64,000 nt of DNA from Deltaproteobacteria bacterium (lineage in GTDB: Bacteria; Desulfobacterota; GWC2-55-46): positions 1-64,000 of the forward strand of contig JACOUO010000011.1 in the NCBI GenBank assembly GCA_016177845.1. The letters are read 5' to 3'. The number at the start of each line of letters is the position of its first letter. The first letter of the stretch is position 1. Below are positions 1 to 9,807 of this stretch, piece by piece. The translations under genes and the position numbers were made by a program. The notes beneath the pieces are model-generated. The model worked only from the letters and a program-made list of their open reading frames with translations, was not told where the DNA came from and made no database searches.

Positions 1-747
1 AGCTGTCATTTGAGCAAGAGGCCGTCAACGCATGTGAACAATACTAAAAAATACCCGACTACATGCGAGACCTGCCATAAGTATCCGTCATGGTCAGGCG
101 TGACTCATCAGTCAGGCGGAACGGGATGCGCTACATGCCATACTTCGCCGTCAACGCATACGACAAAGAATTACAGTACTTCGTGCGAGACATGCCACAA
201 GTACCCTACATGGACATATACGCACACAACGGCAAGTACGGGCTGTTCAAGCTGTCATTTGAGCAAGAGGCCGTCAACGCATGTGAACAATACTAAAAAA
301 TACCCGACTACATGTGAGACTTGCCATAAATACCCTTCATGGTCGAATGTGACTCACCAATCAGGCGGGGCAGGATGCGCTACATGCCATACGGCTCCGT
401 CCGGTCATTCGTCCAAGGGCTACAGCACTTCCTGTGAGACATGCCATAAGTACCCGACATGGACATACGCGCATACGACAGCAACTTCCGGATGCTCAAG
501 CTGCCATCTGAATAAGAGGCCTTCAACGCACATAAACGACACCAAGAAGTATCCAACCACCTGCGAGATGTGCCATAAGTATCCGTCATGGACGACGGCA
601 ACACACCAGTCTGGCGGAACGGGCTGCTCCGCGTGCCATACCGCGCCATCAGCGCACTCGACCAAGAACTACGGCACATATTGCGAGAACTGCCACAAGT
701 ATCCGAGCTGGAGTTTCACTCACTCGACCTCTACTTCGATTAATTGC
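1..747 (+). repeat. 249-bp in-frame tandem repeat (tetraheme module)
   Basis: AGCTGTCATTTGAGCAAGAGGCCGTCAACGCATGTGAACAATACTAAAAAATACCCGACTACATG at 1 recurs exactly at 250; a diverged copy starts at 499. Confidence 0.9.
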
Positions 748-1044
748 TCGACATGCCATTCGAGCAAGGCTCCTGCGGCCCATACTACCTACAGCAACAG
801 GTTCGGCTCAGTCTGCCAGAACTGCCATAAATATCCGTCATGGACGCCTGCGACAATGGACCATTCATTTACTATATTCCCGACAAGTCACAAGGGCTAT
901 TCATTATGCTCAGACTGTCATCCGGGACAGAAGTATGGAAATAAGGGCGGCTGCATTGAGTGTCATACCTCCAGAGGAGTCAAGACGCATAAAACGACCT
1001 CAAATGCCTCATGCCTGAGCTGTCATAAAACCGGCAGCAAGTAA
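1..1044 (+). CDS. Multiheme c-type cytochrome, 5'-truncated by the window edge (16 complete CxxCH motifs visible)
   Basis: Frame is open from base 1 (AGC TGT CAT = S-C-H) to TAA at 1042-1044; the listed start at 10 is only a TTG codon. 16 CxxCH motifs in an ~83-aa tandem repeat containing CETCHKYPSW. Confidence 0.93.
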   Translation, partial: SCHLSKRPSTHVNNTKKYPTTCETCHKYPSWSGVTHQSGGTGCATCHTSPSTHTTKNYSTSCETCHKYPTWTYTHTTASTGCSSCHLSKRPSTHVNNTKKYPTTCETCHKYPSWSNVTHQSGGAGCATCHTAPSGHSSKGYSTSCETCHKYPTWTYAHTTATSGCSSCHLNKRPSTHINDTKKYPTTCEMCHKYPSWTTATHQSGGTGCSACHTAPSAHSTKNYGTYCENCHKYPSWSFTHSTSTSINCSTCHSSKAPAAHTTYSNRFGSVCQNCHKYPSWTPATMDHSFTIFPTSHKGYSLCSDCHPGQKYGNKGGCIECHTSRGVKTHKTTSNASCLSCHKTGSK

Positions 1045-1047
1045 TTA

Positions 1048-2304
1048 ATGCACTACTCGGAGGCGAGACAAAGTATGTGGTACCTGATAGCAATAAGGCT
1101 TTTCATAGGCGCACTTCTGATGTTCTTTGCCGTTGAAGCGCAGGCCAAGATGGAGTCACAGGGGCTTATCTCGGTAGATGATTATTTTTCAAAAGGCACT
1201 GATACCGCTTATAACCGCCATATGCTCACCGCAAGGCTTCGTCTTGACCTTGCGAAGCTCAATCAGGAGGGTACGCTCTCATTCCATTTTGACGGAAGGG
1301 AAAGGGTAAACTTCGGCTCCCTGAAAGGCTCAGGCAAGAACGAGCGCATTGACGCGCTGAACATAGAATATGAAAAACCGAAGCTCTACCTTGCCCTTGG
1401 CAGGCTCTGGCCCAAGGAAGTGCCTATTGAGACGCTTGACGGAGTCAACCTTGTGCTTAAGAAGGCAAATTCAGGCGTCGGTTTTTTCGGAGGCCTTAAG
1501 CCTGACCCGTACTCAGAGGTCTTCACGACCGACTATACGACATTAGGCACTTACGTCTACTACATAAAAGACAATCTCAATGCCAACCTGGCGTTCGCGC
1601 ACAATTCATACAAAGGGGCAACTGACCGCCAGTATGTTTACGGACAGGTCTCATATACCTTAAGTAAGCTGATGCTCTACTCAACTCTGACCATGGATTA
1701 CAATAAGCTCGCGAATAAGGTGAACCTCACTAACGGAGTTATCGAACTGACATATACGCCTGATTTCACCAGGAGCATATCAATCGGATATAATCAGTTC
1801 AGGGCTATTCAGCTTCAGAAATCGCAGGCATTTACGGTTGATGACAGCAGGACGCGCGCTTACTACTTAAGCGGTACATACCGCATACGCGAGAAGTATT
1901 CAGTTTACGGCAGGGCAGAGCGGCAGGTGAGGGATGTAACGGATGCCGACAGGGAATACAGGAACTCCAACAGCTACAGGATAGGGCTTAATACGGATGA
2001 TATATTCAAGACCAATATCAATATGAGCCTGAGCATGTCCATGACCGACGGGTACGGTTCAAAGCACAACAGCTACAATATAGAGCTGAGCAGGCTTAAC
2101 TGGGATGTGCTGCAGGTTGTCCTGAACGCGGCTTATATGCAGAACCTCTACGGTTCGGTCAACAGCGATAATGTGATAGTCTACGGCGCGTCAGGCTACT
2201 GGTATGTGAATAAAACCTGGAATGCGTCGCTTTCATATGAAAGGGAAGAGGGCAGGGAGTATAGCACAAACCGCCTGATGACAAGGGTTACAAGCAAGTT
2301 CTAA
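1048..2304 (+). CDS. Outer-membrane beta-barrel/porin-like protein
   Basis: Signal-peptide-like N-terminus followed by alternating amphipathic strands ending in F; starts 3 nt after the cytochrome stop. Confidence 0.75.
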   Translation: MHYSEARQSMWYLIAIRLFIGALLMFFAVEAQAKMESQGLISVDDYFSKGTDTAYNRHMLTARLRLDLAKLNQEGTLSFHFDGRERVNFGSLKGSGKNERIDALNIEYEKPKLYLALGRLWPKEVPIETLDGVNLVLKKANSGVGFFGGLKPDPYSEVFTTDYTTLGTYVYYIKDNLNANLAFAHNSYKGATDRQYVYGQVSYTLSKLMLYSTLTMDYNKLANKVNLTNGVIELTYTPDFTRSISIGYNQFRAIQLQKSQAFTVDDSRTRAYYLSGTYRIREKYSVYGRAERQVRDVTDADREYRNSNSYRIGLNTDDIFKTNINMSLSMSMTDGYGSKHNSYNIELSRLNWDVLQVVLNAAYMQNLYGSVNSDNVIVYGASGYWYVNKTWNASLSYEREEGREYSTNRLMTRVTSKF

Positions 2305-2342
2305 ATTGCCTAAGGAAGTTCTGATTAATTCTCGTTTCTGCT

Positions 2343-2428
2343 GTCATTGCGAGAAGTGAAACGACGAAGCAATCTCTAACTGCTTGATTTACCTGAAAAC
2401 GAGATTGCTTCGCTGCGCTCGCAAAGAC
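2343..2428. repeat. REP-like imperfect inverted repeat
   Basis: GTCATTGCGAG...CGAAGCAATCTC / GAGATTGCTTCG...CTCGCAAAGAC arms. Confidence 0.75.
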
Positions 2429-2448
2429 TATTCAATAAGAGAGATAAT

Positions 2449-2487
2449 AAAAAAACGGGGCCGCAGATATGCAGTCCCGTTTTTTTT
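2449..2487. terminator. Rho-independent terminator, possibly bidirectional between convergent genes
   Basis: AAAAAACGGGGCCGCA gata TGCAGTCCCGTTTTTTTT. Confidence 0.8.
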
Positions 2488-2520
2488 ATGTGTGTAAATA
2501 AATGGCGCTTCAGTTGGATT

Positions 2521-3822
2521 TTACGCCGTACCGTACTTTTTCTCTATGCGTATCCCGATGGACTTCAAGAACTCATTGGGCAGTTCTCCTCCGGCGAATA
2601 CATACACATAGTCATTCGGGATTGTCTTAAGCTCACCGCCTATCTCTATCTTTACATCCTTCTCCCTTATCTCTTTGACATTGGAGTTCAGGACCACTGT
2701 GAGCTTCTTTTTTGAGACTGCTTCATCAAGCCTTGTCTTGTTCATGGGCTTTATCCTGCTGAAGGCCTCGCCCCTGTACGAGAGAGTGACCCTGTTGCCG
2801 GATTGGTTTGTTATTGCCATTGCCGCCTCTACCGCGCTGTCTCCGCCGCCGACAACCAGTATGTCCTGATTTTTGTGCTGTTCCGGGTCAAGGAGGCTGT
2901 AGGTGACTTTTGAAAGCTGTTCACCCGGTACACCGAGCTTTCTTGGCGTACCCCTGCGGCCTATGGCGAGGACAATCGTGCGCGCAAGATATTCCTTTTT
3001 GGATGTAGTGACCTTGAAATGCCCGCCCAAATCCTGTAGTCCTGTCATCTTCTCGCCTGTGTTGAATTTAAGGTCTGTTTTGCTTATTACCTCAGTCCAC
3101 AGCTCAAGGAGAGCTTCTTTTGTAGTCTCCTTAAGTCTTATCTTGCCGTACATGGGCAGCTCTACCGGGGATGTCATTACTATCTTATGCCTCGGATATG
3201 ATAGAACTGTGCCTCCGATATCGTTCTGGTCAAGAGTGACGAAGTTAAGCTTATTCTTCCGCGCGGCAAGGGATGCGCCAATGCCCGCGGGCCCCGCGCC
3301 TACGATAAGCAGGTCATGGATGTTTCTGTCTTTGCCGATATCTTCTTTTATCATGCAGTGGATATAGTCAACAGCCTGTCTGCCCTGCGTTATGGCGTTT
3401 TTGATGAGCCCCATGCCGCCAAGCTCTCCCACAATGAAAACGCCTTTTACATTGGTCTCGAAGTTGGGCGTTACATATGGTATGTCGACTCCCCTTGTGG
3501 CAGTGCCGAATACAAGGGATATGGCCTCCACAGGGCAGGCTGCGGCGCACGCGCCGTGCCCCACGCAATGGGAAGCGTTTATGAGCTTGCCTTTGCCTCC
3601 GCTAAGCCCAAGGATGTCCTTTTCAGGGCAGGCCTTGACGCAGGCTCCGCTGCCGATGCATTTGGCAGAGTCTATATGGGGATGGATAGAGACAGGCTCA
3701 TGCATCCCGTATTCAACGGCCTTGGTTATCTTCTTCTCGGTTTTCTTTGATTTCTTTTTCTGAGTAAGTAAATATATCCAGATAGCCAGAGAAAGGATTA
3801 TTGCCGATATAAGTAATGACAA
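2521..3822 (-). CDS. Membrane-anchored ferredoxin/FAD-NAD(P) oxidoreductase (2x[4Fe-4S] plus thioredoxin-reductase-like domain)
   Basis: N-terminal TM; CIGSGACVKACPE and CVGHGACAAACPVEA clusters; GAGPAGIGAS and GGGDSAVEAA dinucleotide motifs. Confidence 0.88.
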   Translation of the reverse strand: MSLLISAIILSLAIWIYLLTQKKKSKKTEKKITKAVEYGMHEPVSIHPHIDSAKCIGSGACVKACPEKDILGLSGGKGKLINASHCVGHGACAAACPVEAISLVFGTATRGVDIPYVTPNFETNVKGVFIVGELGGMGLIKNAITQGRQAVDYIHCMIKEDIGKDRNIHDLLIVGAGPAGIGASLAARKNKLNFVTLDQNDIGGTVLSYPRHKIVMTSPVELPMYGKIRLKETTKEALLELWTEVISKTDLKFNTGEKMTGLQDLGGHFKVTTSKKEYLARTIVLAIGRRGTPRKLGVPGEQLSKVTYSLLDPEQHKNQDILVVGGGDSAVEAAMAITNQSGNRVTLSYRGEAFSRIKPMNKTRLDEAVSKKKLTVVLNSNVKEIREKDVKIEIGGELKTIPNDYVYVFAGGELPNEFLKSIGIRIEKKYGTA

Positions 3823-3935
3823 ACGCTTACCCCCTGAATAAAAAAATAGTGCCTTGAGTAATCAAAAAGGATATGCTCTATTGATAGTATTCCTGATTGC
3901 CGAAAGCTGTCTGTGACAAAAGTCCCATTGGAAGA

Positions 3936-4364
3936 ATGAAGATGATACATATTGCCGATAACATCACCATAGATGAAAATGAAATAGACGAGCAGTTCGT
4001 GCGCTCATCAGGCCCCGGAGGCCAGCATGTCAACAAGACCTCTACTGCGGTACAGTTAAGGTTCGATGTAAAGAACTCTCCCTCTTTGCCTGAGCCGGTT
4101 AAAAGCCGTCTGAAAAAACTTGCGGGCAAGCGCATGACTGAAGAGGGAGTGCTTGTCATCGACGCCAACGAGTTCAGAAGCCAGAAGATGAACAGGGAAG
4201 AGGCCCGCGCAAGGCTCATAAGCCTCATCACTCAGGCAACCATTAAGCCCAAGCCCCGGAAAAAAACCCGCCCCACCCTTGGCTCAAAAGAAAAACGGCT
4301 TACCGGAAAACATAAACATTCCGATGCCAAAAAGTTAAGAAAAAAGATCAAACCTGATTCTTAA
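3936..4364 (+). CDS. arfB: Alternative ribosome-rescue factor/peptidyl-tRNA hydrolase ArfB
   Basis: RF-1 domain GGQ motif (RSSGPGGQHVNKTST) and basic C-terminal tail; start moved to an internal ATG with an RBS-like sequence. Confidence 0.9.
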   Translation: MKMIHIADNITIDENEIDEQFVRSSGPGGQHVNKTSTAVQLRFDVKNSPSLPEPVKSRLKKLAGKRMTEEGVLVIDANEFRSQKMNREEARARLISLITQATIKPKPRKKTRPTLGSKEKRLTGKHKHSDAKKLRKKIKPDS

Positions 4365-6240
4365 GAGCTTCAAGGTCTTCCCATTTTTTGTATGCATCTT
4401 TAAGCTCTTTTTCAATTGAGGCCATCTTTTCCTTGATGACCGATATTGCGGACGCCTCTCTCTGATAGAAAGAAGGGTCAGCCATTTCATTATAAATATT
4501 AGCCTGCTCCGCTTCAAGTTCCTCTATCCTTTGAGGCAGGGCTTCAAGCTCCCTCTGCTCCTTAAACGATAATTTCTTTTGGCGTTCTTTTTGAGGCGCT
4601 TCTTTTTTCGGCTCTGAGCCAGCTTTTTTTTCTGCCTTGGCATCTGCCTTTTTTTGCCTCAGCCAATCGTCATATCCGCCTACATATTCGTTGAGCTCTC
4701 CCTGGCCTTCAAAAACAATGGTGCTTGTGACAACATTATTGAGGAAAGCCCTGTCATGGCTTACAAGGAGAACTGTTCCGGGATAATCAAGGAGCATCTC
4801 TTCAAGCAGGTCGAGCGTTTCGCTGTCAAGGTCGTTTGTCGGCTCGTCCATCACAAGCATATTGGAAGGCTTTGTGAAAAGCTTTGCCAGAAGAAGCCTG
4901 TTCCTTTCTCCGCCTGACAGTACCTTTACAGGAGTGCGCGCCCTTTCAGGCGTGAAGAGAAAATCCTGCAGATAGCCTATCACATGCCTCTGCTCGCCAT
5001 TTATAAGGATAGTGTCATTGCCTTCGCCGACATTGTCCTGAACGGTCTTTTCTTCCTCCAGTTTGGCCCTGTGCTGGTCAAAGTAAGTTATATTAAGTTT
5101 AGTGCCAAGCTTGACCTTGCCGCTCTGCGGCTGCAGCTCGCCTAAGAGGAGTTTCAGTAAAGTAGTCTTGCCTGAACCGTTCGGGCCGATAATGCCTACC
5201 TTGTCGCCACGCATTATCATTGTGGAGAAGTTATTTACAACAGGCTTGTCATTAAACTTAAAACTGATATCTTCAGCCTCTATGACGAGCTTGCCTGAGA
5301 GGTCGCTGTTCTGCATGGTGAGCTTAATGTTGCCGCCCTGAACTCTTCGCGCGCTTCTTTCTTCGCGCATCTCTTTCAGAGCGCGCACCCTGCCTTCGTT
5401 CCTCGTCCGTCTTGCCTTTATGCCCTGCCTTATCCAGACCTCTTCCTGCGCGAGCCTCTTGTCAAAAAGCGCGTTTTGAGAGGCTTCGGCATCAAGGGCA
5501 GCCTGCTTGCGTTCAAGATATGTGTCATAGTTGCCGGGCCAGCTTGAAAGCTTGCCCCTGTCAAGCTCGATTATCCTTGTGGCAAGCCGCCTGATCAACG
5601 CCCTGTCATGGGTTACGAAGAAAAGCGTGCCCCTGTAGCTTAAGAGAAATTCCTCAAGCCAGCTGATGGAGTCTATGTCAAGGTGGTTTGTGGGCTCATC
5701 CAGAAGGAGCACATCAGGCTCGGAGACAAGCGCCTTGGCGAGCAGTACCCGCCTTTTATATCCGCCCGATAAGCTTGAGAACTGCACATCGGCAGGCAGT
5801 TTCAGCCGTGAGATGGAGGCCTCTATCTTCTGGTTCAACTGCCAGCCGCCCTTTATCTCAAGCTCATGATGAATGCGCTCAAGCTCGCTTAAAAGGCTTT
5901 CGGTTGCCTCTTTCTCCAGCTTTGCGATTACATGGTGGTAATCGGATAAAAGCTTTACGACACTGCCCAGACCGCTTGAGATTACCTCAAAGACAGTGCC
6001 TGTTATGTCATGGGGGATTTCCTGTGAAAGTCGGGCTGTCCTTAAGCCCTGAGCGCGTATCAACTGGCCGCTGTCAGGGGGAATCTCGCCGTTTATGACC
6101 TTCATCAGGGTTGATTTTCCCGCCCCGTTCCTTCCTATGAGGCACAGCCGTTCGCCTTTTTCTATCTGGATGCTGACCCCGTCAAGGAGGTACGGACCGC
6201 CAAACCTTACATTTATGGACTGCAAATCAAGTAGAGCCAT
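4348..6240 (-). CDS. uup: ABC-F family ATPase (Uup-like)
   Basis: Two ABC domains with Walker A (GRNGAGKST, GPNGSGKTT), LSGG signatures and a C-terminal coiled coil. Confidence 0.9.
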   Translation of the reverse strand: MALLDLQSINVRFGGPYLLDGVSIQIEKGERLCLIGRNGAGKSTLMKVINGEIPPDSGQLIRAQGLRTARLSQEIPHDITGTVFEVISSGLGSVVKLLSDYHHVIAKLEKEATESLLSELERIHHELEIKGGWQLNQKIEASISRLKLPADVQFSSLSGGYKRRVLLAKALVSEPDVLLLDEPTNHLDIDSISWLEEFLLSYRGTLFFVTHDRALIRRLATRIIELDRGKLSSWPGNYDTYLERKQAALDAEASQNALFDKRLAQEEVWIRQGIKARRTRNEGRVRALKEMREERSARRVQGGNIKLTMQNSDLSGKLVIEAEDISFKFNDKPVVNNFSTMIMRGDKVGIIGPNGSGKTTLLKLLLGELQPQSGKVKLGTKLNITYFDQHRAKLEEEKTVQDNVGEGNDTILINGEQRHVIGYLQDFLFTPERARTPVKVLSGGERNRLLLAKLFTKPSNMLVMDEPTNDLDSETLDLLEEMLLDYPGTVLLVSHDRAFLNNVVTSTIVFEGQGELNEYVGGYDDWLRQKKADAKAEKKAGSEPKKEAPQKERQKKLSFKEQRELEALPQRIEELEAEQANIYNEMADPSFYQREASAISVIKEKMASIEKELKDAYKKWEDLEALKNQV

Positions 6241-6370
6241 TTACTTTATACCTCTGGGGACAATAAATTAGTTGGATATGATAACATTTTTGCCCATAAA
6301 AGGGTAGAATTTATGATATTTATTCCATATTGACCGGGCTGTTCTTTTTAAGGTATAATTTACCTCTTGT

Positions 6371-6398
6371 AGAACGGGCCGGCAGGGCCCGTTTTTTT
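6371..6398 (+). terminator. Terminator-like hairpin upstream of prfC
   Basis: ACGGGCC ggca GGGCCCGTTTTTTT. Confidence 0.65.
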
Positions 6399-6425
6399 AT
6401 TACTTAATCCAACTTTGAGGAACAG

Positions 6426-8012
6426 ATGAGCAAGCACCACCAGAAAGAGGTCAACCGCAGGAGAACCTTCGGCATAATCAGCCACCCGGACGCAGGTAAA
6501 ACCACACTTACCGAAAAGCTTCTCCTTTACGGAGGCGCCATTCAGCTTGCGGGCGCGGTCAAGTCAAGAAAGGCAGCAAGGCACGCCACAAGCGACTGGA
6601 TGTCCATTGAAAAAGAGCGCGGTATCTCGGTCACGACCTCTGTAATGAAGTTCAATTACAGGGATTATGAGGTAAACCTGCTGGATACACCCGGTCATCA
6701 GGACTTCTCTGAGGACACATACAGGGTTTTGACTGCCGTTGACAGTGCGCTTATGGTAATCGACAGCGCAAAGGGAGCCGAGCCGCAGACAGAAAAGCTC
6801 ATGTCCGTGTGCCGTATGAGGAACACCCCTATTATCACCTTCATAAACAAGCTTGACAGGGAGGGGCTAAACCCCCTTGACCTTCTTGCTGATATTGAGG
6901 AGAAACTCCAGCTTGAATGCGCCCCGCTTTCATGGCCGATAGGCTCAGGCAAAAGTTTCAAGGGAGTCTATAACCTCTACCGTAAAGAGCTGAATCTCTT
7001 TACGCCCGGCCAGGAGACCCGTAATCAGGACTGTATAGTCATAAAAGACCTCTCAGACCCGAAGCTTGATGAGTATCTGGGCAGGCAGGCGCAGGAACTG
7101 CGCCATGACATAGAACTCCTTGAAGGGGCGGCAAGCCCCTTTGACATGGAGCATTATCTTAAGGGCAGCCAGACCCCTGTTTTCTTTGGCAGCGCCATAA
7201 ATAATTTTGGAGTAAGGGAACTTCTCGATGCCTTTGTTGAGATGGCGCCCCATCCACAGCCAAGGGCCGCCGTAACAAGGGTGGTATCTCCCTATGAGCA
7301 GGCTTTTTCAGGCTTCGCCTTTAAAATCCAGGCAAATATGGACCCCGCGCACCGTGACAGGATAGCGTTTATCAGGATATGCTCAGGAAAGTTCACAAGG
7401 GGCATGAAGGTAATGCACCACAGGACAGGTAAAGAGATGACCCTTGCCAATGCCACGATATTCATGGCGCAGGACAGGGCGCATGTCGAAGAGGCATTCG
7501 CGGGCGATATTATAGGCATTCATAACCACGGCACTATTAAAATCGGCGATACATTCACTGAAAAAGAGCCGCTTAAATTTACCGGCATCCCTAATTTTGC
7601 ACCGGAGCACTTCAGAAGGGTCCTCCTTAAGAATCCTTTGAAGGTAAAACAGCTCCAGAAGGGCTTAAGCCAGCTTACGGAAGAGGGCGCGGTGCAGGTT
7701 TTCCGTCCGCTTCAAGGCAATGATTACATCCTTGGAGCAGTCGGCGTGCTTCAGTTTGAGGTAACTGTAGCAAGGCTTAAGGACGAATACGGGGTTGAGG
7801 CGGTATATGAGGGGGTTGAGTACCAGAGGGCGCGCTGGATAGCGTGTGAAGACAAGAAGAAGCTGGCTGAATTCGAGAACAAGAACAGGGCAAGGCTTGC
7901 CCAGGATTCTGAGGGAAACCTTACATTCCTTGCACCGAGCGAATGGCAGTTAAATTATGTAATGGAGCAGTGGCCCGACATCCTGTTCCATAAGACAAGG
8001 GAGCACCACTAA
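6426..8012 (+). CDS. prfC: Peptide chain release factor 3
   Basis: Full-length RF3: [37 protein letters not shown]. Confidence 0.97.
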   Translation: MSKHHQKEVNRRRTFGIISHPDAGKTTLTEKLLLYGGAIQLAGAVKSRKAARHATSDWMSIEKERGISVTTSVMKFNYRDYEVNLLDTPGHQDFSEDTYRVLTAVDSALMVIDSAKGAEPQTEKLMSVCRMRNTPIITFINKLDREGLNPLDLLADIEEKLQLECAPLSWPIGSGKSFKGVYNLYRKELNLFTPGQETRNQDCIVIKDLSDPKLDEYLGRQAQELRHDIELLEGAASPFDMEHYLKGSQTPVFFGSAINNFGVRELLDAFVEMAPHPQPRAAVTRVVSPYEQAFSGFAFKIQANMDPAHRDRIAFIRICSGKFTRGMKVMHHRTGKEMTLANATIFMAQDRAHVEEAFAGDIIGIHNHGTIKIGDTFTEKEPLKFTGIPNFAPEHFRRVLLKNPLKVKQLQKGLSQLTEEGAVQVFRPLQGNDYILGAVGVLQFEVTVARLKDEYGVEAVYEGVEYQRARWIACEDKKKLAEFENKNRARLAQDSEGNLTFLAPSEWQLNYVMEQWPDILFHKTREHH

Positions 8013-8129
8013 AGCAAAGAACAATCTTATTCCTGTTTAATGAATAATTTGTTACAATAAGCAGCATACCCTACAAGACCGAATTACCAAGCTGATTTTA
8101 AAGCGATTCAGATATTTCCAGAGGAGGAT

Positions 8130-9779
8130 ATGAAGCAGTTTATGAAGAAGGAAATCACCTATGTAATCGGCCACAAGAACCCTGATACTGATTCGATTTG
8201 CTCGGCAATCGGCCTTGCCGAACTTAAAATAGCCGAAGGCTCTAAAAATGTCGTAGCCGCAAGAGCCGGCGACTTAAATCCCCAGACCACTTTCATACTC
8301 GATTACTTTAAGGTGCAGCCCCCAAGGTTTTTGCCTGATGTCCATGCAAAGGCTAAGGATATCATGTCTGTTGATATCGTAAAGGTCTCCCATGACACTC
8401 CATTAAGGAAGGTCATGGAACTTATGAGGCAGGAGGAGATAAGGTTTATCCCCGTGCTTGATGAGGGCGGAAGGCCTAAAGGCGTGCTTACACTTATGGA
8501 CCTCGCAAAGAGGTACATCGAGACGGAAAGCTCGCAAGAGATAACCACATCTTTTAAAAATATAATTGAGACCCTCGGGGCAACATCAATACTTGATTTC
8601 TATAATCAGTCAGAGATTACAGTCTCCATGCTCATCGGCGCGATGGCAGAGGAGTCATTCTTAAGCATCATCTGCGGCAAAAACCCGAAGGAATGCTCGC
8701 TGATAGTCGGCGACAGGGCTGATATACAGAAAAAGGCGATTGAAAAAGGCATAGGACTTCTTATAGTAAGCGGCGGCTTCTCACCTGATGCCGCACTTAT
8801 CGACGAGGCGAAGAAAAACAGCGTAAGCATACTTGTATCTCCTTATGATACTGCGACAACCGCGCTTCTTTTAAGGCTCAGCACCCCTGCCTGCAAGCTC
8901 TGTGACGGCCAGTTCGAGAAGGCTTCACCCGAAGACCTTGCCGATGACCTCAAGCACAGGCTTGCCAATGTAAGCGGTCTTACCGTGCTCGATGAGAACG
9001 GAGTAATGCAGGGCGTCATCACCAAAAGCAACCTCCTTCAGCCATCAGGCACAAATCTCATCCTTGTCGATCATAATGAGCTTTCACAGGCCATTGACGG
9101 GGCTGATAAAGCAAATATAGTTGAAGTGGTAGACCATCACAGGATTGGGGATTTCCGCACAAGCACCCCGATACCTTTCATCTGCGAGCCTGTAGGGAGC
9201 ACTTCGACCCTCGTATCCGAATTTTACAAGAGAAGGAATGTGCCTATAAAAAAGGAAATTGCGGGTCTCCTTCTTGGCGGAGTAATGTCTGATACAGTAA
9301 TACTTAAATCCCCGACAACAACGGAAAGGGATAAAGATATAGTAAAATGGCTTGAGGAGCAGTCAGGCCTTGACCATAAGAAGTTCGGCAGTGAGATTTT
9401 TGCCGCCACTTCAAGCCTTAAGAAAAGAGGCGCTGAAGCCGCTGTGAACAGCGACTACAAGGTATTTGAGGCAAAGGGCAAGAAGTTTGGCGTAGGACAG
9501 GTCGAGACAATCGGCTTTGACGAGTTCTTTGAAGTAAAGGCTTCCCTTATGGAAGAGCTTGATAAGGCCATGAAGAAAAAGGGCGTTGTTCTTTCAGCCC
9601 TTCTTATAACTGATATAGTTGTTGAAACATCACTGCTGCTGGCAATTGGGGAAAAAGAGGTGCTCTTCAATCTCAATTACCCGAAGGTCGCAGAGAATGT
9701 CTATGAGCTTAAGAATGTGCTATCGAGGAAGAAGCAGGTGGTTCCGCATCTCATAAATGTATTTAACGAGATATACTAA
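8130..9779 (+). CDS. Manganese-dependent inorganic pyrophosphatase with CBS and DRTGG regulatory domains
   Basis: GHKNPDTDSICSAIGLAE, VDHNELSQA, VEVVDHHRIGD motifs; CBS-DRTGG insertion. Confidence 0.95.
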   Translation: MKQFMKKEITYVIGHKNPDTDSICSAIGLAELKIAEGSKNVVAARAGDLNPQTTFILDYFKVQPPRFLPDVHAKAKDIMSVDIVKVSHDTPLRKVMELMRQEEIRFIPVLDEGGRPKGVLTLMDLAKRYIETESSQEITTSFKNIIETLGATSILDFYNQSEITVSMLIGAMAEESFLSIICGKNPKECSLIVGDRADIQKKAIEKGIGLLIVSGGFSPDAALIDEAKKNSVSILVSPYDTATTALLLRLSTPACKLCDGQFEKASPEDLADDLKHRLANVSGLTVLDENGVMQGVITKSNLLQPSGTNLILVDHNELSQAIDGADKANIVEVVDHHRIGDFRTSTPIPFICEPVGSTSTLVSEFYKRRNVPIKKEIAGLLLGGVMSDTVILKSPTTTERDKDIVKWLEEQSGLDHKKFGSEIFAATSSLKKRGAEAAVNSDYKVFEAKGKKFGVGQVETIGFDEFFEVKASLMEELDKAMKKKGVVLSALLITDIVVETSLLLAIGEKEVLFNLNYPKVAENVYELKNVLSRKKQVVPHLINVFNEIY

Positions 9780-9807
9780 ATTCAATCAGGGGAAAAGGGA
9801 GGAAGAT

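Noticed and set aside
90-296. 68-aa plus-strand ORF inside the multiheme cytochrome
   Set aside because: Alternate-frame shadow of the tandem-repeat cytochrome.
2675-3763. Several plus-strand ORFs (64-154 aa) over 2521-3822
   Set aside because: Antisense shadows of the ferredoxin/FAD oxidoreductase.
5412-6098. Plus-strand ORFs antisense to the ABC-F gene
   Set aside because: Shadow ORFs without RBS or domain evidence.
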